DNA from: CAYJSJ01 sp964373065
Lineage (GTDB): Bacteria; Patescibacteriota; Gracilibacteria; Peribacterales; Peribacteraceae
Assembly (NCBI GenBank): GCA_964373065.1
Contig: CAYJSJ010000001.1
Coordinates: 33,182-97,181 of the forward strand
DNA length: 64,000 nt
Reading direction: 5' to 3'
The notes under the pieces are model-generated. The model was not told the origin of the DNA, did no database searches, and worked only from the letters and a program-made list of their open reading frames with translations. A program made the translations under genes and the position numbers. Shown one piece after another: positions 25,764-32,963 of this stretch; position 1 is the first letter of the stretch; every line of letters begins with the position of its first letter.

Positions 25764-25878
25764 TTTTGTATGCTCTGGGGGAATACGCTTACCATAATTT
25801 ATGGAATTTGATAAGAGGAATTCATTGGCGGAGAGAGTGTGAGAAGGATGTATTGCAGCGGGAGTGGGAGATCCGTTT

Positions 25879-26220
25879 ATGGGATATGAAGATCCAACAC
25901 TGATGGATGAAAACACTGTCGCGCGCAGAGCGATCGAACTCGCCGGTCGAGATCCGAAGTCTGCAGATTTCTTCAGGGTTCTTGATTTCGGTATCGTTAC
26001 GGAAAAATTTGAAGCGGCAAAAAGGGCAGTGGGTGAATATGCATTCGATAATAACTATGTACATCGCCGCTTTGCTTTGGAGGCACTGGCACCGTTTGAT
26101 CAGGGGGCTGAGAAGATGTTGCAGCAACTCAAGCAATCTGAAGAAGAGAAGAGGATTGCGCAGGTACAGAAATTTGCCAATCAGCATTCCGTTGTCCGCT
26201 CCTGTGTGGGAGAGCATTAA
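25879..26220 (+). CDS. Hypothetical helical protein
   Basis: A 113-residue protein (118 if GTG 25864 is used) of unknown function. It is mostly helical and charged (VLDFGIVTEKFEAAKRAVGEYAF, EKMLQQLKQSEEEKRIAQVQKF). It has no membrane segment or known motif. Its stop overlaps by four nt the stop of the convergent amidase gene. The weak surroundings make the exact start uncertain. Confidence 0.55.
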   Translation: MGYEDPTLMDENTVARRAIELAGRDPKSADFFRVLDFGIVTEKFEAAKRAVGEYAFDNNYVHRRFALEALAPFDQGAEKMLQQLKQSEEEKRIAQVQKFANQHSVVRSCVGEH

Positions 26221-28352
26221 GGCATCGGCATGATCACCGTTTCGGGGTAGTAATAGCGAAGAATGTCGAACGCGGTTTTTCCTTCGTTCGCTTGCCCTTT
26301 GGCTCCACAGCCGCTCATGCCGACACCGTGCCCTGCAAGGGGGAGACCTTTGCACCAAGGATCCGGCTTGCTGGCAAATACTTCAGCAAAGGGAAAGTTC
26401 TTCCAGCCGTTTTCCGCGGGGCTCCTTGTACGTCCGTCATCGGACGAGAAGTACGCCGCCTTCACAGTCGATCCGTTCTTCGTGAGTACAAGTCCGTCCG
26501 TTTCCCGAACAGCCTGCACCCAGCGGGGATTGGCCTCTGCAAACGCAGCGCCGCCGTAGGATTGAAATCTCTGCGGTGAATCGTCGCCGTCGTAGGGCAT
26601 ACTTGGGAATTTTCTCTGAGCGGGATCAAGATAATAGGCTGCATAACTCCTCGCCGCAATCGCAAATGCTTTTTGTTTTTCAAAATGTTCGGTATCCGGT
26701 TCTTCTGCGAGCCCCGCAAGATACTCTTCAATCGGCAATTCGTTGATGAGAACCAGTGCCCCGTCGATCACTCTGCATTCGAGCACGCCGCGGAAGCGGT
26801 TTCTCGGCTTCTTCCAGCTCGTGATCGTTATGTCATCTCCTTGTCCGTCGATGCGCACGATCCCCTCGCCGATCACGTTGCCGTTTTCTACGCCGGTGCA
26901 TCCTGCCAATTCTTTTCCGAAAGAAACAGTCCTGCCGCCGGTGGAGACTTCTGCGTTTTGCCCCTCGTACGAGAGGCGGAGGCGGATAGAGGTGGGGTTA
27001 GGGATAGGGTTAGGGATAGGGTTAGGGATAGGGAGAGGAGGGGTTATTCTTTCCTGACGTACATTGCGTACCGCTTGCTGTCTCTGCACATTGGATCCTG
27101 CATTGCGTTGCTCCTTATAGTATTGCAGTCGCGCATCGGTTGTGTTTTGCCGCTCTGCCGTGCGGACGAGGCGCTTGGCTCGGTAGAACCTCCGCGAGAG
27201 TGCTTCGCCGGCATTCGCAAGTCTCGTCGCAAGTCTCGTTTCCAGGGTATCTGTGGAGGTTTTTTTTGCGATGGCAGGAAAATTGACACTCGCAAGGAGA
27301 TCCCCCTTCACCACATTACTGCGCACCTGTGTGATTGCGTTGCTTAAAGTATACCCCGGACATTCTGTGGAAATGAGATCTTTGTGGCGGAGGATTGTCG
27401 GAAGGCTTTTGCCGTGGAACATCGCATTCTTCCCCGGATCAATGCCGTACTTTTTGCTCAGATGATCTAGTAGCCACTGGAGCGACTGCGTCTGCACTTG
27501 GGTCGGTTGCTCTTTCTCGAAATTCCCGAGCAATGCGATCCCTACCGTGCCCACATTGCCGCAGTACACATGCCCTCCCACGACGTTGTCGCCCCCTGCG
27601 CGACCTTCATAGATTTGACCGTTTTCATCGATCAGATAGTGGTACCCGATATCGCCCCACCCTCTGCCGCTTGCGTGGTACTCATACAGCGCGCGCACGC
27701 GTTCCAGAGGTGACCGCGCGTCACCCGTCACGGTGAGCGCTGTGTGATGCACCACAAGGAGCTTGACTGCAGGAGAGTACTCTTGTGCCCAGCGATACCG
27801 TTCCCCGCGCGCATCTTGAGTCACTGTTTTTTCTGCCGTAAACTCAGCGGGATAGTTTTTCTGGGAAAGCAGACAATCATCCTCGCGCTTGCTGCTGACG
27901 CTGCCATTACTACTCATGTTTCCGTTGTAGCTCTGTGTTTGGTCGCCTGATTGCGTTACTGTTGGTCCCGCAAGGAGAAATGATGCATCCGCGCCCCATT
28001 CTGAGCGACTAAGGATCCGAGGAGCGCGATAAAAACCGGTCGCTGCAAGTGCGTAGGAGGCCGGTGCCATACTCAAGGCAATGGGATGGAGTTCGATCCC
28101 GCCAGTTTCTCCGCGGAGAACGATGCGCTGTACGGGCACAGGGAAGATGACGAGATTGCTCTCGCGCATCGCAGGGCCGGGTTCGCTCTCCACTGCCATG
28201 TTCTGCCATGTGCCCTCTACCCGTATCTCTATGGATGCATCTGCAGCAGGAAGACGCACGCTAATTGCGTCGATCGGTTCCAGAAACACGATCGTTTTCT
28301 GCTGCATGCCGGAGGCCGCGAGCAAGAGAAGCGACAGCAAGAAAAAACGCAT
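26217..28352 (-). CDS. Secreted amidase_2 / SpoIID (LytB) fusion cell-wall enzyme
   Basis: A 711-residue exported protein. After a signal peptide, residues ~110-330 form a PGRP/N-acetylmuramoyl-L-alanine amidase domain: LSRSEWGAD, LLVVHHTA (Zn His), GWGDIGYHYLIDENGQIYEGR, and HKDLISTECPG. A coiled linker with PNPIPNPIPNP follows. The SpoIID domain has RFRGVLECRVIDGALVLINELPIEEYLAGLAEEP and FAIAARSYA, ending GHGVGMSGCGAKGQANEGKTAFDILRYYYP. Peptide cleavage and glycan lytic activity in one chain suggest septal or wall remodelling. TACACT ends 6 nt before ATG. Confidence 0.9.
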   Translation of the reverse strand: MRFFLLSLLLLAASGMQQKTIVFLEPIDAISVRLPAADASIEIRVEGTWQNMAVESEPGPAMRESNLVIFPVPVQRIVLRGETGGIELHPIALSMAPASYALAATGFYRAPRILSRSEWGADASFLLAGPTVTQSGDQTQSYNGNMSSNGSVSSKREDDCLLSQKNYPAEFTAEKTVTQDARGERYRWAQEYSPAVKLLVVHHTALTVTGDARSPLERVRALYEYHASGRGWGDIGYHYLIDENGQIYEGRAGGDNVVGGHVYCGNVGTVGIALLGNFEKEQPTQVQTQSLQWLLDHLSKKYGIDPGKNAMFHGKSLPTILRHKDLISTECPGYTLSNAITQVRSNVVKGDLLASVNFPAIAKKTSTDTLETRLATRLANAGEALSRRFYRAKRLVRTAERQNTTDARLQYYKEQRNAGSNVQRQQAVRNVRQERITPPLPIPNPIPNPIPNPTSIRLRLSYEGQNAEVSTGGRTVSFGKELAGCTGVENGNVIGEGIVRIDGQGDDITITSWKKPRNRFRGVLECRVIDGALVLINELPIEEYLAGLAEEPDTEHFEKQKAFAIAARSYAAYYLDPAQRKFPSMPYDGDDSPQRFQSYGGAAFAEANPRWVQAVRETDGLVLTKNGSTVKAAYFSSDDGRTRSPAENGWKNFPFAEVFASKPDPWCKGLPLAGHGVGMSGCGAKGQANEGKTAFDILRYYYPETVIMPMP
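26993..27044. repeat. 12-nt tandem repeat in amidase/SpoIID linker
   Basis: Units of GGGATAGGGTTA code for repeating Pro-Ile-Pro-Asn in the interdomain linker. The 12-nt period keeps frame. Confidence 0.85.
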
Positions 28353-28438
28353 AGAGGTAGTGTACAGGATTCGTGTTTGTCGAAAGTCGTCAGTCTACGG
28401 ATTGTTATTTCTTCTATGTTACTCTTGTCAATAAACAC

Positions 28439-28462
28439 TATATCATTTGCGCAAATGATATA
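28439..28462. promoter_or_regulatory. 24-bp perfect palindrome, candidate operator
   Basis: TATATCATTTGC/GCAAATGATATA is a perfect 12+12 inverted repeat. On the minus strand it precedes TTGACA (28424-28429) and a short open frame (MFIDKSNIEE...) leading toward the amidase gene. Such palindromes are typical of autoregulated small regulators or antitoxins; no such gene is intact here. Confidence 0.5.
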
Positions 28463-28482
28463 ATGATAAAATGGCGGGAGTT

Positions 28483-29181
28483 TTACATGAGCAACTCTCG
28501 ATACCGATCCACCATCTTCTCTATCGTAAACTTCTCCTCGGCAGTCTTCTTCCCTTGTCGGCCGATGCTTGTGCGAAGCCCACGATCGAACATCTTTAAA
28601 ATGGCTTCCCTCAGGGCTGATTCTGATTTTGCAGGAATGACGATAGCATCCATTCCATTCCTCAAGTATCCGCTGATCCCGCAGGCATCCGTGCAGATTG
28701 TCGGTATACCCCGAAGCATTGCTTCTGCGACGACGAGACCGAAGGGATCGTTGCTCCGTGAGGGGAGAATGAGTACGTCGATCGAACGGTATATCTCTTC
28801 GATGTCTTTTACATGCGAACGAATCTGTATGCAGCGTTCCAATTTCTTATGACGCAACATTTTTTGGAGCCTGCGTTCCTCGGGGCCTCTGCCAAAGATC
28901 ATCACCTCTATGTCCGGCAGATCCTTTACCGCATCTATCAAAATATCCACGCCTTTTTCGTGGCTCAATCTCGCTATACACCCAATACGTAATCCCCACT
29001 TCCCCACTTCCCTATTTCCCAATTTCCCAATTTCCCCATTTCCCCATTTCCCTATTTCCCTATTTCCCAATTTCCCAATTTCCCAATTTCCCAATTTCCC
29101 AATTTCCCAATTTCCCCACTTCCCCTCCATTCGGAATTGCAATGACATTGCGAAATCCCAATTTCCTGTAGAGCTCTGCAC
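28483..29181 (-). CDS. Glycosyltransferase family 4, C-terminal half (out of frame)
   Basis: This is the donor-binding half of a GT-B glycosyltransferase: LRIGCIARLSHEKGVDILIDAV, VMIFGRGPEERRL, the PSRSNDPFGLVVAEAMLRGIPTI block and a C-terminal helix. The N-terminal part is a run of GNWEIGKL-type octapeptides from the repeat tract, and the acceptor domain is missing because it lies in another frame (29060-29650). The two halves would form one ~390-residue enzyme if the tract gained one 8-nt unit or lost two. I treat it as an OFF-phase gene. Confidence 0.8.
   Translation of the reverse strand: MQSSTGNWDFAMSLQFRMEGKWGNWEIGKLGNWEIGKLGNREIGKWGNGEIGKLGNREVGKWGLRIGCIARLSHEKGVDILIDAVKDLPDIEVMIFGRGPEERRLQKMLRHKKLERCIQIRSHVKDIEEIYRSIDVLILPSRSNDPFGLVVAEAMLRGIPTICTDACGISGYLRNGMDAIVIPAKSESALREAILKMFDRGLRTSIGRQGKKTAEEKFTIEKMVDRYRELLM
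28993..29126. repeat. Octanucleotide tract (AATTTCCC) splitting the glycosyltransferase
   Basis: About 16 units of an 8-nt repeat (variants AATTTCCC, ATTTCCCC, TATTTCCC). Three units equal eight codons. The two halves of the gene overlap across this tract in different frames. Confidence 0.93.
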
Positions 29182-29650
29182 TCATCTCCGAGACACAGAT
29201 GGTTGTTACATCATTGCTCATCTTGCGTAATGCAGAGAGCCACGGGTTCCATGTCAGCCACTTGCCGACTGAGTCATGCTCTATCCAAAGCACACGGATT
29301 CCCCTCTGTAGAGCGTAGGGCGTCAGCAGCATTTTTTCCGTGAGGCTTACCATGCAAAGGGCTCTTGGATCTTGGATCTTAACTGTGAGTGCTTGGATTA
29401 ATTGTTGTTGCATTGTTCTCTTGCGCCATACAAAACTGATTGCGTCCCACTTGGTAACAGGCGGATTGCCGATGCGTAATGCGTAATGCGTAATGCGTAA
29501 TGCGGTACAGAGCCGGAGCAGTACCAAACAGCTTCCGAGGAATGTTACGTCGTGGCCTTTTTCGATCAGTCCCCGCATAAGGCTTACGATTTGCCGTTCT
29601 GCGCCACCATGCGCGCTTTCCAGCGGAAATCGGGTGAAGAGGATTTTCAC
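29060..29650 (-). CDS. Glycosyltransferase family 4, N-terminal half (out of frame)
   Basis: This is the acceptor-binding half of the same enzyme: MKILFTRFPLESAHGGAERQIVSLMRGL is the usual GT4 opening with the GGAER loop, followed by IRVLWIEHDSVGKWL and TTICVSEMSAELYRKLGFRNVIAIPNGG, where the linker to the donor domain begins. It then runs into the octamer tract (GEVGKLGNWEIGKL) and stops. A second heptamer run (GCGTAAT, 29482-29510) codes for ITHYALRIG within this half. Confidence 0.8.
   Translation of the reverse strand: MKILFTRFPLESAHGGAERQIVSLMRGLIEKGHDVTFLGSCLVLLRLCTALRITHYALRIGNPPVTKWDAISFVWRKRTMQQQLIQALTVKIQDPRALCMVSLTEKMLLTPYALQRGIRVLWIEHDSVGKWLTWNPWLSALRKMSNDVTTICVSEMSAELYRKLGFRNVIAIPNGGEVGKLGNWEIGKLGNWEIGK
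29480..29511. repeat. Heptanucleotide repeat (GCGTAAT) in glycosyltransferase N-half
   Basis: Four units of 7 nt inside the coding frame; a second slippage-prone tract in the same gene. Confidence 0.85.
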
Positions 29651-29769
29651 GAATTCATGGTAGCGAAAATAAGCTGCAGAAGGTATTATGGAAAGCCATA
29701 TATACGTGCAAGCGCAGGCTTACCTCCTCCTGAAAATTCATCCCTAAGGATGCTCATGCGTGAGAAACT

Positions 29770-29952
29770 TTGCTCGCTGAGTATCCGGCGATTGCTGGAA
29801 TAATCAATGGAATGATCGGAGATTGGAACAGTTTGGACACTGCTCTGGAAAGCGGTATGAGTCACTTGCCTACAGGTCTGCAATTGGAGGTACGTCGGTT
29901 GATTTTTCGTAGCCTCGGCATGCGGGAGCTCCCTATTGATCCCATAGGGTAA
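29770..29952 (+). other. Possible small open frame or gene remnant
   Basis: A frame of ~60 codons opens after a stop at 29761 and contains ATG 29812. Its residues (DWNSLDTALESGMSHLPTGLQLEVRRLIFRSLG) look coding-like, but no family is recognised and the end overlaps the receiver gene on the other strand by 20 nt. It could be a remnant. Most of the 29651-29932 gap holds nothing else. Confidence 0.25.
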
Positions 29953-30307
29953 GCGTTTCAGTGATCGCGCTCACGACTTCATCTTCCTGAAACGATGTGC
30001 AGATGCACGTTTCTGCTCCTGCTTCCAAGGCTTCCTTCTGGCGCCTCTCTGAATTACTGGAGCTTACGAGGGCGATCCGTGCCTTCGGGTTCTTCTCTTT
30101 GAGGTACGCAATGATGGCCGGTCCCTGCTCCGTTGGCATTTCGTAATCTATGAAGGCAAATGCCGGCATCTCTATATCTATCAATTTCTTCGCTTCATCC
30201 GTTGTCGACGCACGGACGATCGTTGTTGCTATCCCCGATTTCTTCACAAGGACTTGGAGCATCATCGCTTTGCCGTCACTGTCATCGGCGATGAGAAATG
30301 CGGACAT
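29933..30307 (-). CDS. Single-domain response regulator (CheY-like)
   Basis: A 124-residue receiver with no output domain: acidic pair in FLIADDSDGK, phospho-acceptor Asp in FAFIDYEMPTEQG, then IALVSSSNSERRQKEALEAGAETCICTSF (Thr/Ser and, unusually, Thr-Ser instead of the conserved Lys-Pro near the end). It could receive phosphate from an orphan kinase such as the one at 4122, but this is inference. TATAAT (30314-30319) ends 6 nt before ATG 30307, which is preferred over ATG 30325. Confidence 0.85.
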   Translation of the reverse strand: MSAFLIADDSDGKAMMLQVLVKKSGIATTIVRASTTDEAKKLIDIEMPAFAFIDYEMPTEQGPAIIAYLKEKNPKARIALVSSSNSERRQKEALEAGAETCICTSFQEDEVVSAITETLTLWDQ

Positions 30308-30343
30308 GACAGCATTATAACCCACAAGCGCTGGCGCTGCGCG

Positions 30344-30766
30344 CTATGCAGGCATCGCCTGAATGATCTCATCAAGCGTGCCACACACCTCCACCATAGA
30401 TTTACTCGTACTATCGATCACATGATCGAAGTCCGCCGCTTCATCGTGGCTGCCGAGGTACACGCTGATGATCGGTTCCTCAATCTCACTGTATACTCCT
30501 TCTATCATCGCACTGTCCGGGCAGGTGATGATCACATTATTCCCCGCCTTGCGCGCTTCTTTGGCGCACTCACAGGCGATCATGGTCATGAAAGACTGCT
30601 GAAAATCGAAGATATCATCTTCATCCAATGTTCCCTCATCGCTCTCTACTTCCACATCCTGAATATCTTCGAGCGCGAGGTGTTGCCAGTCTTTGTGTGC
30701 GCACAGAAATTCATCGACAATGAGTGCGCGTGCCATTTCGGTGGAGCCTGCTACAAGGAGAAACAT
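30344..30766 (-). CDS. Degenerate P-loop kinase-like protein
   Basis: A 140-residue acidic protein. Its start FLLVAGSTEMARALIVDEFL resembles a nucleotide kinase P-loop with the Gly-Lys-Ser lost. The end DHVIDSTSKSMVEVCGTLDEIIQ resembles the C-terminal strand-helix of small P-loop kinases. Catalysis is unlikely. It is next to the receiver gene on the same strand. The annotation is by pattern only. Confidence 0.45.
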   Translation of the reverse strand: MFLLVAGSTEMARALIVDEFLCAHKDWQHLALEDIQDVEVESDEGTLDEDDIFDFQQSFMTMIACECAKEARKAGNNVIITCPDSAMIEGVYSEIEEPIISVYLGSHDEAADFDHVIDSTSKSMVEVCGTLDEIIQAMPA

Positions 30767-30859
30767 AGAGATGTGAGTATTAAGACATTATACCACAAAA
30801 CATACTCCTGTGTTGAGGGTGATTTTGTGGCTTAACTAAGACAATATTAAAAGACTGCA

Positions 30860-31045
30860 TCAATCCGTGCATGCCATCGAAGATGCAATCCACTTCTCCA
30901 ATTCCGGACCACGAATTTCCTCAAGTGAGCAGTGAACTTGTTTTGTCTGTTTACAAGATGACGACTCGCTCGGAGTTTGATGCTTTGCATTAGGCATTCT
31001 TTTCCTTTCATGTGCCTTTGGATAATCAATGTCTTGTTCACCCAT
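30860..31045 (-). CDS. Possible small hydrophilic protein
   Basis: A possible 61-residue protein starting at ATG 31045 (MGEQDIDYPKAHERKR), rich in charged residues, Ser and Lys with three Cys. No family recognised and promoter evidence is weak. It is the only plausible gene in the 30767-31402 gap, which otherwise holds a REP-like element. Confidence 0.3.
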   Translation of the reverse strand: MGEQDIDYPKAHERKRMPNAKHQTPSESSSCKQTKQVHCSLEEIRGPELEKWIASSMACTD

Positions 31046-31246
31046 GTACGAAATGCGTTCCTTCATACAACATTGTGGGAAAAAAGTGCGCATATCTTGC
31101 AGAGGTCATGTGGCAAAAGCAACCTCTTTTCGTGTAATCTTTCGCTTTTTTTGGAACCTGATTACAGGCGGAACGTCGTCGCTTTATAAAGAGCAGTGGG
31201 CTGCACCAGCTAGGGAAGCTCTGAATAACGACTCAACATGCTCATC

Positions 31247-31313
31247 CGGAATGAATTCCTGCATTGCTGCAACGTTAGCCGGCGGTTTAAACCGCCGGCG
31301 AGCATTTGAGCGA
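31247..31313. repeat. REP-like palindromic element, copy B
   Basis: CGGAATGAATTCCT, then CGTTAGCCGGCGGT-TTAA-ACCGCCGGC, then TGAGC, in the same order and spacing as copy A at 24014. The right arm of the palindrome has drifted (GAGCATT instead of TAACGTA). Confidence 0.85.
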
Positions 31314-31402
31314 AAAGACGAATTCATTCGTCAGTGAGCACACATGTCCATAGGCGGTTAGATGATTATCCAGAGCTCCCTAGGTTCTTGTCCCTTGAAT
31401 AT

Positions 31403-32716
31403 TTACTTGCCTATCACAGCTTCTCCTCCCATATACGGTCGCAGTACTTCCGGTACGGTGATTGTTCCATCGTCGTTTTGGTACATTTCCATGATCGGGA
31501 TCAAAATCCGCGGGCTTGCGATGCACGTGTTATTCAGCGTGTGGACAAACTTCTTACTGTCTCCGTCGTCATAGCGAATATGAAGCCTTCGTGCTTGGAA
31601 GTCTCCCAGGTAGCTACAACTATGCGTTTCCCCGTAGGTTCCTCTGCTTGGCATCCACGTTTCGATGTCCTGCATATACACTTTGCCTTTGCCCATATCC
31701 CCTGTGCATACATCGATCACACGGTACGGGAGCTTGAGAGCCTGCAGCACTTCTTCTGCATTTGTGCGGATTTCTTCAAAGAGCTTCAGCGCCATATGCT
31801 CATTTGCTTCACAGAGCACCACCTGTTCCACTTTCTCAAATTGGTGCACGCGATAGAGTCCCTTCGTATCTTTGCCGTACGTTCCCGCCTCGCGGCGGAA
31901 ACAGGCGGAGTATCCGGCGTAGCGCTTCGGGAGCTCTTGCGTCGCGAGGATTTCATCTGCATGGAAGCTGCACACGGTCACTTCGGAGGTCCCGATCAGG
32001 TGAAGCCCGTCACTTTGGATTGCGCCGCCTTCCTCTTCTTGCCCGCCGACGGCGTAGATATTGCTCTGATCCACGCCCGGGAAAAATCCCGTCCCCCGAA
32101 AGCAGTCGTAGGTTGCCATGAGTGGCGGGCAAAAGAGTGTCCAGCCTTTCGCAACTAGGTGATCCATGGTATATCGGAGAACAGCCTGATGGAGCCTCGC
32201 TCCGTCGCCCTTCAGGAAGTAGCTCCTCGCACCGCTCACTTTGGCTCCTCGCTCCAAGTCGATCATGCCGAGTGCTTCTCCCAGTGCCACGTGATCTTTC
32301 GGATGCTTCGGAGGAGATGCTCCGAGCAGAGTCTTGGGATCACCCAAACGGCAGACTTCCACATTTCCCTTCTCGTCTTTCCCAAGAGGAACAGTTGTGA
32401 GTGGAATAGCGGGAAGCATGTACTGCATCCGATGCCACTCCTCCTCCGTTCCCTTGAGCGCAGTCTCTTCCTTTTTCAGTTGTTCACTGATCAATTTCAT
32501 TTCCGTAAGAATCTTTTCTTTCTCCCTTCCTTTAAGGCTTGGGATCTTCTTACTCGCTTCGTTTTGTTGCTTTCGCATCACTTCGATCGCCGGAAGCATC
32601 GAACGGCGTTCATCATCCAACGTCAGAAACGCATCGATATCGATGTTGATGTGCTTATCCTTCGCCGCTTTCTTGTAGGCTGCCGGTCGGGCGCGAAGGT
32701 CTGCGAGGTCAATCAT
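31403..32716 (-). CDS. serS: Seryl-tRNA synthetase
   Basis: A 437-residue class II synthetase charging tRNA-Ser. It has the N-terminal coiled-coil arm (residues ~1-110), HLIGTSEVTVCSFHADEIL, motif 2 FRREAGTYGKDTKGLYRVHQFEKVE and motif 3 NTCIASPRILIPIMEMYQND followed by VLRPYMGG. Motif 3 usually reads GLAVGR; here IASPR, with the Arg kept. ATG 32716 gives the family start (MIDLADLRARP); ATG 32728 is also in frame. A 44-codon gene lies just upstream on the same strand. Confidence 0.95.
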   Translation of the reverse strand: MIDLADLRARPAAYKKAAKDKHINIDIDAFLTLDDERRSMLPAIEVMRKQQNEASKKIPSLKGREKEKILTEMKLISEQLKKEETALKGTEEEWHRMQYMLPAIPLTTVPLGKDEKGNVEVCRLGDPKTLLGASPPKHPKDHVALGEALGMIDLERGAKVSGARSYFLKGDGARLHQAVLRYTMDHLVAKGWTLFCPPLMATYDCFRGTGFFPGVDQSNIYAVGGQEEEGGAIQSDGLHLIGTSEVTVCSFHADEILATQELPKRYAGYSACFRREAGTYGKDTKGLYRVHQFEKVEQVVLCEANEHMALKLFEEIRTNAEEVLQALKLPYRVIDVCTGDMGKGKVYMQDIETWMPSRGTYGETHSCSYLGDFQARRLHIRYDDGDSKKFVHTLNNTCIASPRILIPIMEMYQNDDGTITVPEVLRPYMGGEAVIGK

Positions 32717-32752
32717 CACAGGAATCATAGCTCCTTCATGTATGCCTTGCAT

Positions 32753-32887
32753 CTATATAGCATCGCACCATTTCTGGATCGTCGCTTCCCTGCGGATTGC
32801 TGCCACATCCACACGCTCGTCATCTGCGTCTGCTGCGTTTAGATCAAACGGACGTTCGATCACTTCCTCAGTGGGGTCGTTTGGCAT
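32753..32887 (-). CDS. Small acidic protein upstream of serS
   Basis: A 44-codon gene, MPNDPTEEVIERPFDLNAAD at the start and IQKWCDAI at the end. TATAGT sits 8 nt before the start codon, the arrangement seen at many real genes here. It probably shares a transcript with serS, 36 nt downstream. Function unknown. Confidence 0.5.
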   Translation of the reverse strand: MPNDPTEEVIERPFDLNAADADDERVDVAAIRREATIQKWCDAI

Positions 32888-32963
32888 AGTAAAGTACTAT
32901 AAAATATTCTTTGTAAAAATCAATATCCAAAATTCACCATGATTTCAGCGAACTTATGGCAAG

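Noticed and set aside
24546..25916. 456-codon open frame antisense to metK
   Set aside because: Shadow of metK and of the following gene; no recognisable domain.
28993..29126. CRISPR array
   Set aside because: Repeats are 8 nt, tandem and without spacers, and no cas genes are present.
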